From positions 1-48,433 of the forward strand of contig CAUGNZ010000015.1 in assembly GCA_959601045.1 (NCBI GenBank): a stretch of 48,433 nucleotides of DNA, read 5' to 3'. The notes under the pieces are model-generated. The model was not told the origin of the DNA and searched no databases. It saw only the letters and a program-made list of their open reading frames with translations. The translations under genes were made by a program, and so were the position numbers. Below, in pieces: positions 14,002-23,216 of this stretch (position 1 is the first letter of the stretch; each line of letters opens with the position of its first letter). The DNA is from an uncultured Collinsella sp. Its GTDB lineage: Bacteria > Actinomycetota > Coriobacteriia > Coriobacteriales > Coriobacteriaceae.

Positions 14002-16101
14002 ATGGCTAAGCCTAAGTACAAGCTTTCCGATACCCGTAACATCGGCATCATGGCCCACATCGATGCCGGTAAGACCACCACGACCGAGCGTATTCTTTAC
14101 TACACCGGTAAGACCCACAAGATCGGTGAGGTTCATGAGGGCGCTGCCACCATGGACTGGATGGTTCAGGAGCAGGAGCGCGGCGTAACCATTACCTCCG
14201 CTGCTACCACGTGCTTCTGGAACAAGGACGGTAAGGACTACCGCATCCAGATCATCGACACCCCGGGCCATGTTGACTTCACCGCCGAGGTCGAGCGCTG
14301 CCTGCGCGTCCTCGATGGTGCTGTCGCCGTCTTCGACGCCGTTGCCGGCGTTCAGCCCCAGTCTGAGACCGTTTGGCGTCAGGCTTCCACCTTCAACGTC
14401 CCCCGCATCGCCTTCATCAACAAGTATGACCGCGTGGGCGCTGACTTCTTCAACGCTATCGAGACCATGAAGGATCGTCTCGACGCTAACGCCGTGGCCG
14501 CTCAGGTCCCGATGGGCGCCGAGGACAACTTCTGGGGCGTCATCGACCTCGTCACCATGACTGCATGGGACTTCAAGGCCGACGAGAAGGGCATGACCTA
14601 CCCCGAGCCGATGGACGAGATCCCGGCTGAGTTTGCCGACATCGCTGCCACCAAGCGCGAGGAGCTCCTCGACGCTGCTGCCAGCTTTGACGACGAGCTC
14701 ATGGAGAAGATCCTCATGGAGGAGGACTTCACCGTCGAGGAGCTCAAGGCTGCTCTGCGCAAGGGTGTTCTGGCCAACGAGCTCAACCTCGTCTTCGTGG
14801 GCTCCGCCTATAAGAACAAGGGCGTCCAGGAGCTGCTCGACGCTGTCGTCGACTACCTGCCCAGCCCGCTCGACGTTGAGGCCGTCACCGGTACCGATCC
14901 GGACACCGGCGAGGAGATCCAGCGTCATCCTTCCTTCGACGAGCCCTTCTCCGGCCTGGTCTTCAAGATCATGACCGACCCGTTCGTCGGTAAGCTCACC
15001 TACGTCCGCGTTTACTCCGGCCGCGCTGAGTCCGGCTCCTACGTGGTCAACGCTTCCAACGGTCAGCGCGAGCGCCTCGGCCGCATTCTCGAGATGAACG
15101 CCGCCGAGCGTATCGACCGTGACGACGCTGCCGCCGGCGACATCGTCGCTTGCGTCGGCTTCAAGAACTCCACCACCGGTGACACCCTGTGCGCCGAGGG
15201 CAAGGAGATCGTCCTCGAGAAGATCGAGTTCGCTAAGCCCGTTATCGACGTTGCCATTGAGCCCAAGACCAAGGCCGAGCAGGACAAGATGTCCCTGGCT
15301 CTGACCAAGCTCGCCGAGGAGGACCCGACCTTCCAGGTGTCCACCAACCACGAGACCGGCCAGACCATCATCGCCGGCATGGGCGAGCTGCACCTCGAGA
15401 TCATCGTCGACCGTCTGCTCCGCGAGTTCAAGGTTGACGCTAACGTTGGTAAGCCCCAGGTTGCCTACCGCGAGACCGCTGGTCACGACGTCGAGAAGGC
15501 TGAGGGCAAGTTCGTCCGTCAGTCCGGCGGTCGCGGTCAGTACGGCCACGCTGTCATCAAGCTCGAGAAGATGGAGGAGGGCTTCGGCTACGAGTTCGTC
15601 AACGCTATCGTCGGCGGCGTCGTGCCCAAGGAGTACATCCCGTCCATCGACAAGGGCATCCAGGAGGCCCTGAACACCGGTGTTATCGCCGGCTTCCCGG
15701 TCCTCGACGTTAAGGTCACCCTGTTCGACGGTTCTTACCACGAGGTCGACTCCTCCGAGGCCGCCTTCAAGATCGCCGGCTCCATGGCTATCAAGGACGC
15801 CCTCAAGAAGTCCGATCCGCAGCTGCTCGAGCCGATCATGGCTGTCGAGGTCGAGACCCCCGAGCAGTACATGGGCGACGTTATGGGCAACCTCTCCGGT
15901 CGCCGCGGCAAGATCGAGGGCATGGAGGATCGCAAGAACAGCAAGCTCATCCGTGCCAAGGTGCCGCTGGGCGAGATGTTCGGTTACGCTACCGACCTTC
16001 GCTCCCAGACCCAGGGCCGTGCATCCTACACGATGCAGTTCGACTCTTATGAGCCCGCGCCTAAGTCCATCGTGGACGAGGTCATGAGCAAGAACGCCTA
16101 A
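14002..16101 (+). CDS. fusA: Elongation factor G
   Basis: Translocation GTPase of 699 residues, the normal EF-G length. G-domain motifs are all present: P-loop AHIDAGKTT, switch RGVTITSAATT, DTPGHVDF and NKYD. Later domains include GGRGQYGHAVIK (domain IV) and YMGDVMGNLSGRRGKIEGME (domain V). It starts at ATG 14002 after AAGGAAC. It is the third gene of the str operon. In most bacteria tuf comes next, but here rpsJ follows after 60 bases. Confidence 0.98.
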   Translation: MAKPKYKLSDTRNIGIMAHIDAGKTTTTERILYYTGKTHKIGEVHEGAATMDWMVQEQERGVTITSAATTCFWNKDGKDYRIQIIDTPGHVDFTAEVERCLRVLDGAVAVFDAVAGVQPQSETVWRQASTFNVPRIAFINKYDRVGADFFNAIETMKDRLDANAVAAQVPMGAEDNFWGVIDLVTMTAWDFKADEKGMTYPEPMDEIPAEFADIAATKREELLDAAASFDDELMEKILMEEDFTVEELKAALRKGVLANELNLVFVGSAYKNKGVQELLDAVVDYLPSPLDVEAVTGTDPDTGEEIQRHPSFDEPFSGLVFKIMTDPFVGKLTYVRVYSGRAESGSYVVNASNGQRERLGRILEMNAAERIDRDDAAAGDIVACVGFKNSTTGDTLCAEGKEIVLEKIEFAKPVIDVAIEPKTKAEQDKMSLALTKLAEEDPTFQVSTNHETGQTIIAGMGELHLEIIVDRLLREFKVDANVGKPQVAYRETAGHDVEKAEGKFVRQSGGRGQYGHAVIKLEKMEEGFGYEFVNAIVGGVVPKEYIPSIDKGIQEALNTGVIAGFPVLDVKVTLFDGSYHEVDSSEAAFKIAGSMAIKDALKKSDPQLLEPIMAVEVETPEQYMGDVMGNLSGRRGKIEGMEDRKNSKLIRAKVPLGEMFGYATDLRSQTQGRASYTMQFDSYEPAPKSIVDEVMSKNA

Positions 16102-16161
16102 GTTTGAGCTCCCTGTTACGTAATCCGCGAGAACATCTCTCGCACTCTTTGGAGGTTTAAG

Positions 16162-16470
16162 TTGGCTACCCAGAAGATCCGCATTCGCCTCAAGGGCTAT
16201 GATCACGAGGTCGTCGATCAGTCCGCGAAGCTCATCGTCGAGACCGCTCAGAAGACCGGCGCTCGCGTTTCCGGTCCTGTCCCCCTGCCCACCGAGCGCA
16301 ACCTGTACACGGTTATCCGCTCGCCGCACGTGAACAAGGACTCCCGTGAGCAGTTCGAGATGCGCACCCACAAGCGCCTCATCGACATCCTCGACCCCAC
16401 CTCGGGCACCGTTGATTCGCTCATGCGTCTCGACCTCCCCGCTGGCGTCGACATCGACATCAAGCTCTAA
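16162..16470 (+). CDS. rpsJ: 30S ribosomal protein S10
   Basis: 102-residue 30S head protein, also the NusB partner (NusE) in transcription antitermination. It starts at TTG 16162 after TTGGAGG and reads KIRIRLKGYDHEVVDQSAKL, then SGPVPLPTERNLYTVIRSPHV, the family hallmarks. It is normally the first gene of the S10 operon before rplC. Here it is the last gene of the str operon, closed by a strong terminator, and rplC lies about 14 kb away. Confidence 0.97.
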   Translation: MATQKIRIRLKGYDHEVVDQSAKLIVETAQKTGARVSGPVPLPTERNLYTVIRSPHVNKDSREQFEMRTHKRLIDILDPTSGTVDSLMRLDLPAGVDIDIKL

Positions 16471-16490
16471 GCGATATCGCTCATAGCTTA

Positions 16491-16527
16491 AAGGGCCCCG
16501 CTGCCGTTACGGTAGCGGGGCCCTTTT
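16491..16527 (+). terminator. Terminator after rpsJ
   Basis: GGGCCCCGCTGCC pairs with GGTAGCGGGGCCC around GTTAC, with TTTT on the plus strand. The A residues on the left arm could also let it serve the convergent birA gene. Confidence 0.9.
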
Positions 16528-16585
16528 GTTTTGAATGGTGGTTTGGACTGTCGGACAATGCTGACGAGTAGGTGGCTGCGGCGCC

Positions 16586-17362
16586 CTATTCGCTCACGGG
16601 ACGCAGCGATGCCTCCTCAAAATGGAAGGATCGCAAGTCGTCTTCCGTTTCGATGCACGCGCGACCAAAGGCATCAACGGTTTTAAAGATGCCGCGTGCC
16701 AGCTCGTCTCCAGCGGGTGAGCGGGCGATAACGTGCTTCCCAATCCAATTGAGGTGAGCGATATATTCGTCGTGGACGGGCGCGAGCGGACCGGCGTCTT
16801 TTTCCTTGGCGTTGAGGCGCTCTGCCCAGGCATCTACAGCGTCTATAACTGCGTGATAGACCTCATCGAGGAGCATGTCGACGGCAGGAACGTTCTCGTT
16901 AAGGTCCGAGAGATCGATTGCCGGCAAGCCGCCATCGGGCACCTCTTGGGGCGCATAGTTCACATTGACGCCAATGCCACATACGGCGAAAGGTTTGCCT
17001 TCGTTATCGCGTGCGGCCTCGACCAGAATGCCGCCGAGTTTGCGTTCACGCGCGACCAGGTCGTTGGGCCATTTGAGGCCAATTTCGTTTGCAAGACCCT
17101 GTTTTTCGAGCGCCTCGAGCACCGCTAGGCCGCTGACGGCGGCAAGACCAGAGAACTTTGCAGGATTAACGCATGGGCGCAGGACAATCGAAAGCAATAA
17201 GTTGCCGACGGTTGAGTCCCACTTGTGCCCGCGCCGGCCACGTCCTGCTGTTTGAGCCCGGGCGGCAAGTCCTGTGCCGTGCGGCGCTCCCTGTTTTCCT
17301 GCTTCGAGCAGGTCATCGTTGGTCGATCCGGTTACGTCGACTATCGTTAATTTGGCATCCAT
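16586..17362 (-). CDS. birA: Biotin--[acetyl-CoA-carboxylase] ligase, monofunctional
   Basis: Activates biotin to biotinyl-AMP and attaches it to the lysine of biotin carboxyl carrier protein. The 258-residue form starts at MDAKLTIVDVTGSTNDDLLE, with AAGGAGG upstream. It contains the ligase motif GRGRRGHKW and the KWPNDLV and GGILVE blocks. It lacks the N-terminal winged-helix DNA-binding domain of E. coli BirA, so it should not be a biotin repressor. A longer in-frame start at 17443 would add 27 unrelated residues. It is divergent from the fatty acid cluster that contains its substrate AccB. Confidence 0.92.
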   Translation of the reverse strand: MDAKLTIVDVTGSTNDDLLEAGKQGAPHGTGLAARAQTAGRGRRGHKWDSTVGNLLLSIVLRPCVNPAKFSGLAAVSGLAVLEALEKQGLANEIGLKWPNDLVARERKLGGILVEAARDNEGKPFAVCGIGVNVNYAPQEVPDGGLPAIDLSDLNENVPAVDMLLDEVYHAVIDAVDAWAERLNAKEKDAGPLAPVHDEYIAHLNWIGKHVIARSPAGDELARGIFKTVDAFGRACIETEDDLRSFHFEEASLRPVSE

Positions 17363-17457
17363 TATGGCTGCCACCTCCTTAATGAATAAGTGAATAACGC
17401 AATGGTCTCGAGAGATAGACACAATGTGAAGCCTTTGTCGCATTTGGACAATTTAAT

Positions 17458-17522
17458 GTTAACACGTCAACAACGACAAAATTGCGCTATCCTCTCTTGG
17501 TCGATGTAAACACGTCAACAAC
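17458..17522. promoter_or_regulatory. Two copies of an operator-like repeat before fabH
   Basis: GTTAACACGTCAACAAC (17458-17474) and GTAAACACGTCAACAAC (17506-17522) differ at one base. Each contains an imperfect palindrome of the form GTTRACRYGTYAAC. A -10-like TATCCT (17488-17493) lies between them, so one copy would overlap the -35 region and the other the start of the transcript. This is the expected geometry for repressor sites on the fab promoter, and possibly on divergent birA. Confidence 0.55.
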
Positions 17523-17538
17523 TCAAAGGAGGTTAGTG

Positions 17539-18498
17539 ATGGGTTTCACGATTCTTGGAACAGGCTCGGCGCTTCCTGAGCGCAGTGTTTCCAATGACGA
17601 GCTGTCCGAGTTCCTCGATACCTCGGATGAGTGGATTTTTACCCGCACAGGTATCAAGAGCCGCCACGTCTGCACCACCGAGTCACTTGACGACCTTACC
17701 GTAGCGGCGAGCGAGTGGGCACTCCGGGTGTCCGGAATCGACGCGAGCCAGCTGGATCTGATCGTCTGCTCGACGACGACAGGTGATCACCTTGTTCCCG
17801 CTGAGGCGTGTGCCGTTGCTGAGCGACTAGGCGCGACGTGCCCTGCCTTCGATGTCTCGGCGGCTTGTGCCGGCTTCGTATTTGCGCTCGATGTCGCCGA
17901 GGGCTATATCGCCCGCGGTCGCGCCGAGCATGTGCTGGTCATTGCCGCCGAGCAGATGACGCGCGCGCTCGATTGGACCGACCGTGCCACGTGCGTGCTC
18001 TTTGGTGATGGCGCGGGTGCTGTGGTCATAGAGGCTGGGGGAGAGAATCCCCTCGCTGTTGAGCTTTCGACCGCACCCGATGTCGAGACGTTGCGCGTTC
18101 CCGGTCTGGTCGGTACCTCGCCGTTTAAGGCCTCCGCAGATAGCGAGAGCGTGCTGTCCATGAATGGCCGCCGCGTGTTCAAGTTCGGCGTCAACGCCAT
18201 CTGCGACATGGTCCATAAGCTTGCGAGCGATGCGGGCATTTCGGTCGAAGATATCGATCATTTTGTATTCCATCAGGCTAACGAACGAATCCTGAGCCAG
18301 GCGGTCAAGCGCCTCGGCGTGCCAGACGAGCGCGTGATTCGAACGCTGCGCGAGACCGGCAACATTTCGAGCGCCTGCATTCCCTTTGCGCTTGACCGGC
18401 TGGCACGTACCGACGCACTGAATGCGGGCGACACCATCGCCCTCGTTGGATTTGGCGCCGGCCTGGATATAGGTGGCTATCTGCTTCGTTGGAAGTAG
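17539..18498 (+). CDS. fabH: 3-oxoacyl-[ACP] synthase III (FabH)
   Basis: Starts fatty acid synthesis by condensing an acyl-CoA primer with malonyl-ACP. The 319-residue protein carries the catalytic triad: Cys110 in DVSAACAGF, His in VFHQANERI and Asn in ETGNISSACIP. It starts at ATG 17539 with AAAGGAGG (17525-17532) six bases before; the upstream in-frame codons cross the operator repeats. It is the first gene of a ten-gene type II fatty acid synthesis cluster. Confidence 0.96.
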   Translation: MGFTILGTGSALPERSVSNDELSEFLDTSDEWIFTRTGIKSRHVCTTESLDDLTVAASEWALRVSGIDASQLDLIVCSTTTGDHLVPAEACAVAERLGATCPAFDVSAACAGFVFALDVAEGYIARGRAEHVLVIAAEQMTRALDWTDRATCVLFGDGAGAVVIEAGGENPLAVELSTAPDVETLRVPGLVGTSPFKASADSESVLSMNGRRVFKFGVNAICDMVHKLASDAGISVEDIDHFVFHQANERILSQAVKRLGVPDERVIRTLRETGNISSACIPFALDRLARTDALNAGDTIALVGFGAGLDIGGYLLRWK

Positions 18499-18550
18499 TC
18501 GCACATAGGAAATAAAAACGCCCCTAGGGCACAAACAAAGGAGAACTACC

Positions 18551-18787
18551 ATGGCAGATCAGAAGACCTTCGAGCGCGTTTGCGACGTTATCCGCGAGAC
18601 CGCCGGCCTTGACGACGTCGAGATGAAGCCCGAGTCCACGCTCGAGGAGATCGGCCTCGACAGTCTGGGTACCGTCGAGATTCTCGTGGCCGTCGAGGAC
18701 GAGTTCGATATTCAGCTCGATACCGAGGAGAACCCTAAGACGGTCGGCGAGTTCGTCGATACGGTTGAGGCGGCATTGGAGAAGTAG
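18551..18787 (+). CDS. acpP: Acyl carrier protein
   Basis: Small acidic 78-residue carrier that holds growing acyl chains on a phosphopantetheine arm. The attachment site is Ser38 in the motif GLDSLGTVE. AAAGGAG precedes the ATG. It lies between fabH and fabK as in Firmicutes clusters. The phosphopantetheinyl transferase that activates it is not in this window. Confidence 0.96.
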   Translation: MADQKTFERVCDVIRETAGLDDVEMKPESTLEEIGLDSLGTVEILVAVEDEFDIQLDTEENPKTVGEFVDTVEAALEK

Positions 18788-18789
18788 AG

Positions 18790-19734
18790 ATGCTCAAGAC
18801 TCCTCTCTGCGAGCTGCTCGGCATCGAAAAGCCCGTGTTCCAGGGCGGCATGGCCTGGATTGCCGATGCCTCGCTGGCATCTGCCGTGTCCGAGGCAGGC
18901 GGCTTAGGGATTATCGCGGCCATGAATGCCGACGCAAACTGGTTGCGCGATCAGATTCACGAGCTGCGCACCAAGACGGATAAGCCCTTTGGCGTCAACG
19001 TCATGCTCATGAGCCCATTTGCCGACGAGGTCGCGCAGGTCGTGATTGACGAGCGAGTGCCGGTCGTCGTGACGGGCGCCGGCAATCCCGCCAAGTACAT
19101 GAAGGCGTGGAACGAGGCGGGCATCAAGGTCATCCCGGTCGTTGCCTCGGTGGCGCTGGCGCGCCTCGTGGCGCGTCGTGGAGCTACGGCGGTTGTTGCC
19201 GAGGGCACCGAATCGGGCGGCCATATTGGCGAGACCTCGACGATGGCACTGGTGCCGCAGGTCGTCGATGCGGTCGACATTCCCGTCGTGGCCGCCGGCG
19301 GTATTGCCGACGGCCGCGGCGTGGCGGCCGCCTTTATGCTGGGTGCCGCCGGCGTGCAGGTGGGTACGCGCTTTCTGGTCGCAGACGAGTGCACCGTATC
19401 GGAGCAGTACAAGGAGATGGTCCTGAAGGCCAACGACACCTCGACGCGTGCGACCGGCCGCTCGACGGGACATCCGGTGCGTGCGCTTAAGAGCCCCTTC
19501 ACCAACGCGTATGCCAAGAACGAGGCGGCGGGCGCAAGCTCCGAGGAGCTCGGTGCTATGGGAACCGGTGCGCTGCGTAAGGCCGCCAAGGACGGCAACT
19601 ACGAAGAGGGTTCGTTTTTATGTGGACAGATTGCCGGCATGGTTAGCGAGCGCCAGAGCGCACGTGAAATCGTTGACGATCTGGTCGATGGCGCCGAGCG
19701 CGTCCTGAAGGGTGCGTCCGCATGGGTAGCGTAG
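18790..19734 (+). CDS. fabK: Enoyl-[ACP] reductase II, FMN-dependent (FabK)
   Basis: Reduces the enoyl-ACP double bond in the last step of each elongation round. The 314-residue sequence is of the FabK/2-nitropropane dioxygenase flavoprotein fold: PVFQGGMAWIADASLASAVSEAGGLG at the start (motif positions about 14-40), GTESGGHIGE for flavin binding, and PVVAAGGIADGRG. Its place in a fab cluster separates it from nitronate monooxygenases of the same fold. FabK enzymes are not inhibited by triclosan, unlike FabI. The stop overlaps fabD by 13 bases, which indicates translational coupling. Confidence 0.93.
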   Translation: MLKTPLCELLGIEKPVFQGGMAWIADASLASAVSEAGGLGIIAAMNADANWLRDQIHELRTKTDKPFGVNVMLMSPFADEVAQVVIDERVPVVVTGAGNPAKYMKAWNEAGIKVIPVVASVALARLVARRGATAVVAEGTESGGHIGETSTMALVPQVVDAVDIPVVAAGGIADGRGVAAAFMLGAAGVQVGTRFLVADECTVSEQYKEMVLKANDTSTRATGRSTGHPVRALKSPFTNAYAKNEAAGASSEELGAMGTGALRKAAKDGNYEEGSFLCGQIAGMVSERQSAREIVDDLVDGAERVLKGASAWVA

Positions 19735-20648
19735 CGTTTCTGTTTGCCGGCCAGGGTGCCCAACACCCCGCGATGGGCGTCGACCTGATCGAGGCATCGC
19801 CGGCGGCCGCCGAGGTGTTCGCCATTGTCGACGAGGTGCGCCCGGGGACCAGCGAGCAGTGCCGGAGCGCCTCCAAGGAGGAGCTCTCGCAGACCGAGAA
19901 CACGCAGCCGTGCGTGTTCGTTCACGATCTGGCAGCGGCTGCCGCCCTGCGTGAGCGCGGCGTGGTACCTGCCGCCTGTGCGGGTTTTTCGCTTGGCGAG
20001 GTCGCCGCGCTCACCTTTGCGGGGGCATTCGATACGCGAGCGGGCTTTGAGCTCGTGTGCGAGCGCGCGGCGCTGATGGCCGCGGCTGCCGAGCGCCATC
20101 CGGGCGGCATGCGCGCCGTCATCAAGCTCGATGCGGCGCAAGTCGAGAACCTGGCAAAACAGGCCGGCGAGGACTGCTGGCCGGTCAACTACAACAGTCC
20201 GCAGCAGACGGTTGTTGCCGGAGCGCCCGAGGCGCTGCAGGAGCTCGACGTCCTAGTAAAAGAGGCTGGCGGCCGCGCTATGAAAGTCGCGGTGTCGGGC
20301 GCATTTCATAGCCCCTATATGGCCGAGGCGACTGAGGGGCTGGCGACGTATATCCAAGCCGGCCACGCGCCGTCACCGCTGCTGATTCCGGTCATGGCAA
20401 ACATGACGGCGGCGCCCTATCCGGCGGACCCGCGAGCGGCATCGGATGTCCTGGCCAATCAGGTGAGTCATGCCGTTCGTTGGGTCGACACGCTGCATAC
20501 TCTGCAGGATCAGGGGATCGACACGTTTATTGAGGTCGGCCCCGGCAAAACGCTGTCGGGCCTGGTCAAGCGTACGCTGAGCGACGTTCGCGTGTATTCG
20601 TGCGAAACGGCCGAGCAGGTCGCAGCTATTGCCGACGAGCTCGCATAG
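19722..20648 (+). CDS. fabD: Malonyl-CoA--ACP transacylase
   Basis: Moves the malonyl group from CoA to ACP, supplying the two-carbon donor. The 308-residue protein starts MGSVAFLFAGQGAQHPAMG and has the serine nucleophile motif GFSLGEVAAL and the catalytic histidine in GAFHSPYM. It overlaps fabK by 13 bases and fabG follows 30 bases later. Confidence 0.95.
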   Translation: MGSVAFLFAGQGAQHPAMGVDLIEASPAAAEVFAIVDEVRPGTSEQCRSASKEELSQTENTQPCVFVHDLAAAAALRERGVVPAACAGFSLGEVAALTFAGAFDTRAGFELVCERAALMAAAAERHPGGMRAVIKLDAAQVENLAKQAGEDCWPVNYNSPQQTVVAGAPEALQELDVLVKEAGGRAMKVAVSGAFHSPYMAEATEGLATYIQAGHAPSPLLIPVMANMTAAPYPADPRAASDVLANQVSHAVRWVDTLHTLQDQGIDTFIEVGPGKTLSGLVKRTLSDVRVYSCETAEQVAAIADELA

Positions 20649-20678
20649 TCCACAGGGCTGTAACCCGAAAGGAATGAC

Positions 20679-21452
20679 ATGGGCAACTTAAACAACGGCG
20701 CGCTCGAGCGCAACGACTCACGTCGCGTGGTGCTGGTTACGGGCGGCTCGCGCGGTATCGGCCGCGCCTGCGCTGTCGGTCTGGCGGAGGACGGCTTTGA
20801 TATCGCCGTCGTCTATGCCGGCAGCGTCGATGCGGCGCGCGAGACGTGCGAAGCCTGCGAGGCGGCTGGCGCCGCGGCACGCGCATATCAATGCGATGTG
20901 GCCGACCCCGCTGCCGTCAACGCGTGCGTGGAAGCGGTCCTCAACGACTTTGGCTCCATTTGGGCGCTCGTCAACAACGCCGGCATAACGCGCGACGGTC
21001 TGCTCATGCGTATGGGCGACGATGCCTTCGACCGCGTGCTCGATGTCAATCTCAAGGGCACGTTCAATATGACGCGCGCGCTCACCAAGACCTTTATGCG
21101 CCAGCGCGGCGGTTGCGTCATCAACATGAGTTCGGTCGTGGGCCTGATGGGCAATGCCGGGCAGGCCAACTACGCTGCCTCCAAGGCGGGCGTCATCGGC
21201 CTGACCAAGGCGGTAGCGCGCGAGCTTGCACCCCGCGGCGTACGAGTGAACGCGGTCGCCCCGGGGTTTGTCGAGACGGATATGACGTCAAAGCTCTCGG
21301 AGAAGGTTCGCGCGGCAACCGAGGAGCAGATTCCCCTAAAGCGCATGGCGCGCCCCGAGGAAGTGGCCGGCGTGGTGCGCTTTTTGGCGAGCGATGCGGC
21401 TGCCTACATTACGGGCGAGGTCGTACGCGTTGACGGCGGAATGGCGATGTAG
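20679..21452 (+). CDS. fabG: 3-oxoacyl-[ACP] reductase
   Basis: NADPH-dependent short-chain dehydrogenase that reduces 3-ketoacyl-ACP. The 257-residue protein has the cofactor loop TGGSRGIGRA, the NNAG motif, the catalytic Ser-Tyr-Lys (NMSSVVG and YAASK) and ends GGMAM. There are about 12 extra residues before the usual start of the fold. AAAGGAA precedes the ATG at 20679. Confidence 0.95.
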   Translation: MGNLNNGALERNDSRRVVLVTGGSRGIGRACAVGLAEDGFDIAVVYAGSVDAARETCEACEAAGAAARAYQCDVADPAAVNACVEAVLNDFGSIWALVNNAGITRDGLLMRMGDDAFDRVLDVNLKGTFNMTRALTKTFMRQRGGCVINMSSVVGLMGNAGQANYAASKAGVIGLTKAVARELAPRGVRVNAVAPGFVETDMTSKLSEKVRAATEEQIPLKRMARPEEVAGVVRFLASDAAAYITGEVVRVDGGMAM

Positions 21453-21491
21453 AAATCAGGGCCGACGAACGGCTTGGATGAGGAGACCATG

Positions 21492-22739
21492 ATGGAACAG
21501 AGAGTTGCAATTACCGGCATAGGTGCCGTATCGCCGCTCGGTAACACCGCGCTTGCCACCTGGGCGGCAATGTGCGCTGGCACGTGCGGCATCGGCCCGA
21601 TCACGCACTTCGATACCGATGCGTTTGCCGTCAAGGTGGCGGCCGAGGTCAAGGGCTTTGACGGCAACGATTACTTTGGCAAGCGTGACGCCAGGCATCT
21701 CGACCCCTGCGTTCAGTTTGCGATGGCGGCGTCGGACGAGGCCATGCACGATGCGGGCTTTGATGTCGAAGGCGCCATCGATCGCGAGCGCCTGGGCGTC
21801 TACGTGGGTTCAGGCGTGGGCGGCATGCAGACGCTCGTCGACAACGTCCATACGATTGCCGATCGTGGGCCCCGCCGCGCATCGCCTTACATGATTGCGA
21901 TGATGATCCCCAATATGGCTTCGGGCAATATCGCGATCCGCCACAAGGCAAAAGGCCCGACCCTGCCCGTGGTGACCGCGTGCGCGACCTCGGCCCATGC
22001 GGTGGGCGAGGCGTTCCGCGCCATCAAGCATGGCTATGCCGATGCGATTCTCGCCGGCGGTGCCGAGGCGGCCATCATCCCCGATGCCGTTGCGGGCTTT
22101 ACGTCCTGCCGTGCACTCACTACCAATCCCGATCCTGCGACGGCTTGTCGTCCGTTCGATGCGAATCGCGACGGCTTTGTGATGGGCGAGGGCGCCTGCG
22201 TGCTGGTACTCGAGAGCATGGAGCATGCGCAGGCGCGTGGTGCGCACATTTATGCCGAGGTCGTGGGCTACGGCAACACCGATGATGCCTATCACATTAC
22301 GAGCCCCGACCCCGATGCCGCCGGCATTGCCCGTGCGATATCGCTGGCGGTGGCCGAGGGCGACGTCAAGCCTTCCGAGGGTCTCTACATCAACGCCCAC
22401 GGTACCTCGACCAAGCTCAACGATTCGTCCGAGACGACAGGCATTAAGCGGGCGCTTGGCGAGGACGCGGCACGCGCCGCGCACGTCTCGTCGACCAAGT
22501 CGATGACCGGGCACATGATCGGTGCCACGGGTGCCATCGAGGTCATGGCCTGTGCCATGGCGCTCGAGCAGGGCGTGGTGCCCCCGACCATTAACTACCA
22601 CACGCCCGATCCCGCCTGCGATCTTGATTACACGCCTAATCGAGCGGTTCGCGCCGACCTTACCTGGGCGCTTTCGACCAACCTGGGCTTTGGCGGGCAC
22701 AACGCCGCCATCGCGCTGCGTAGATATACGAGGAGCTAG
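21492..22739 (+). CDS. fabF: 3-oxoacyl-[ACP] synthase II
   Basis: Elongating condensing enzyme, 415 residues. The Cys-His-His triad is visible: Cys in VVTACATSAHAVGEA, His in NAHGTSTKLND and His in SMTGHMIGATGAIE. Starts at 21474 (TTG), 21489 and 21492 (ATG) are all in frame. The last fits best with AGGAG (21481-21485) and with the family start EQRVAITGIGAVSPLG. accB follows 3 bases after the stop. Confidence 0.96.
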   Translation: MEQRVAITGIGAVSPLGNTALATWAAMCAGTCGIGPITHFDTDAFAVKVAAEVKGFDGNDYFGKRDARHLDPCVQFAMAASDEAMHDAGFDVEGAIDRERLGVYVGSGVGGMQTLVDNVHTIADRGPRRASPYMIAMMIPNMASGNIAIRHKAKGPTLPVVTACATSAHAVGEAFRAIKHGYADAILAGGAEAAIIPDAVAGFTSCRALTTNPDPATACRPFDANRDGFVMGEGACVLVLESMEHAQARGAHIYAEVVGYGNTDDAYHITSPDPDAAGIARAISLAVAEGDVKPSEGLYINAHGTSTKLNDSSETTGIKRALGEDAARAAHVSSTKSMTGHMIGATGAIEVMACAMALEQGVVPPTINYHTPDPACDLDYTPNRAVRADLTWALSTNLGFGGHNAAIALRRYTRS

Positions 22740-22742
22740 AGC

Positions 22743-23216
22743 ATGGATTCCAAAAGACTTGCCGAGATAGCCGATGTGATGGAGGACCGCGGCCTTACGC
22801 GCGTACGTGTTGAGGAGCCCGATGGCACCGCGGTCGAACTCGAGCGCGCGAGTGTGGCGCAGCCGGTTGCCGTGCCCATGCCTATGCCGAGCGCCATGGC
22901 CGCTCAAGTTGCAGCTCCCACAGTCGCGCCTGCCGCACCGGAACCCGCCACGCAGACACCTGCCGCCGCGCCGGAGCCCAAGGGCACCGAGGTGACTGCT
23001 CCCATGGTGGGCGTCTTCTATGCTGCCCCTGCGCCGGGCGACGAGCCATTTGTGCGCGTGGGCTCCAAGGTCAAGGCCGGCGAGACCCTCTGCATCATCG
23101 AGGCCATGAAGGTTCTCAACGAGGTGACGGCCGAGGCAGACGGTGAGGTGCTCGAGATCTGCGTGGCCGACGGCGACCTCGTGGAGTTTGGCAGCTGCCT
23201 CATGAGGATCGGATAG
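22743..23216 (+). CDS. accB: Biotin carboxyl carrier protein of acetyl-CoA carboxylase
   Basis: 157-residue carrier that shuttles CO2 on biotin between AccC and AccDA. It has an N-terminal helical segment, a Pro/Ala-rich linker (about 45-80) and a C-terminal biotinyl domain whose acceptor Lys123 lies in the motif EAMKVLNEV. It is probably the substrate of the divergent birA product. The stop abuts the fabZ start. Confidence 0.95.
   Translation: MDSKRLAEIADVMEDRGLTRVRVEEPDGTAVELERASVAQPVAVPMPMPSAMAAQVAAPTVAPAAPEPATQTPAAAPEPKGTEVTAPMVGVFYAAPAPGDEPFVRVGSKVKAGETLCIIEAMKVLNEVTAEADGEVLEICVADGDLVEFGSCLMRIG

Noticed and set aside
13984..16371. A 795-codon minus-strand open frame opposite fusA
   Set aside because: Same codon-shadow effect; no ribosome-binding site and no recognisable domain.
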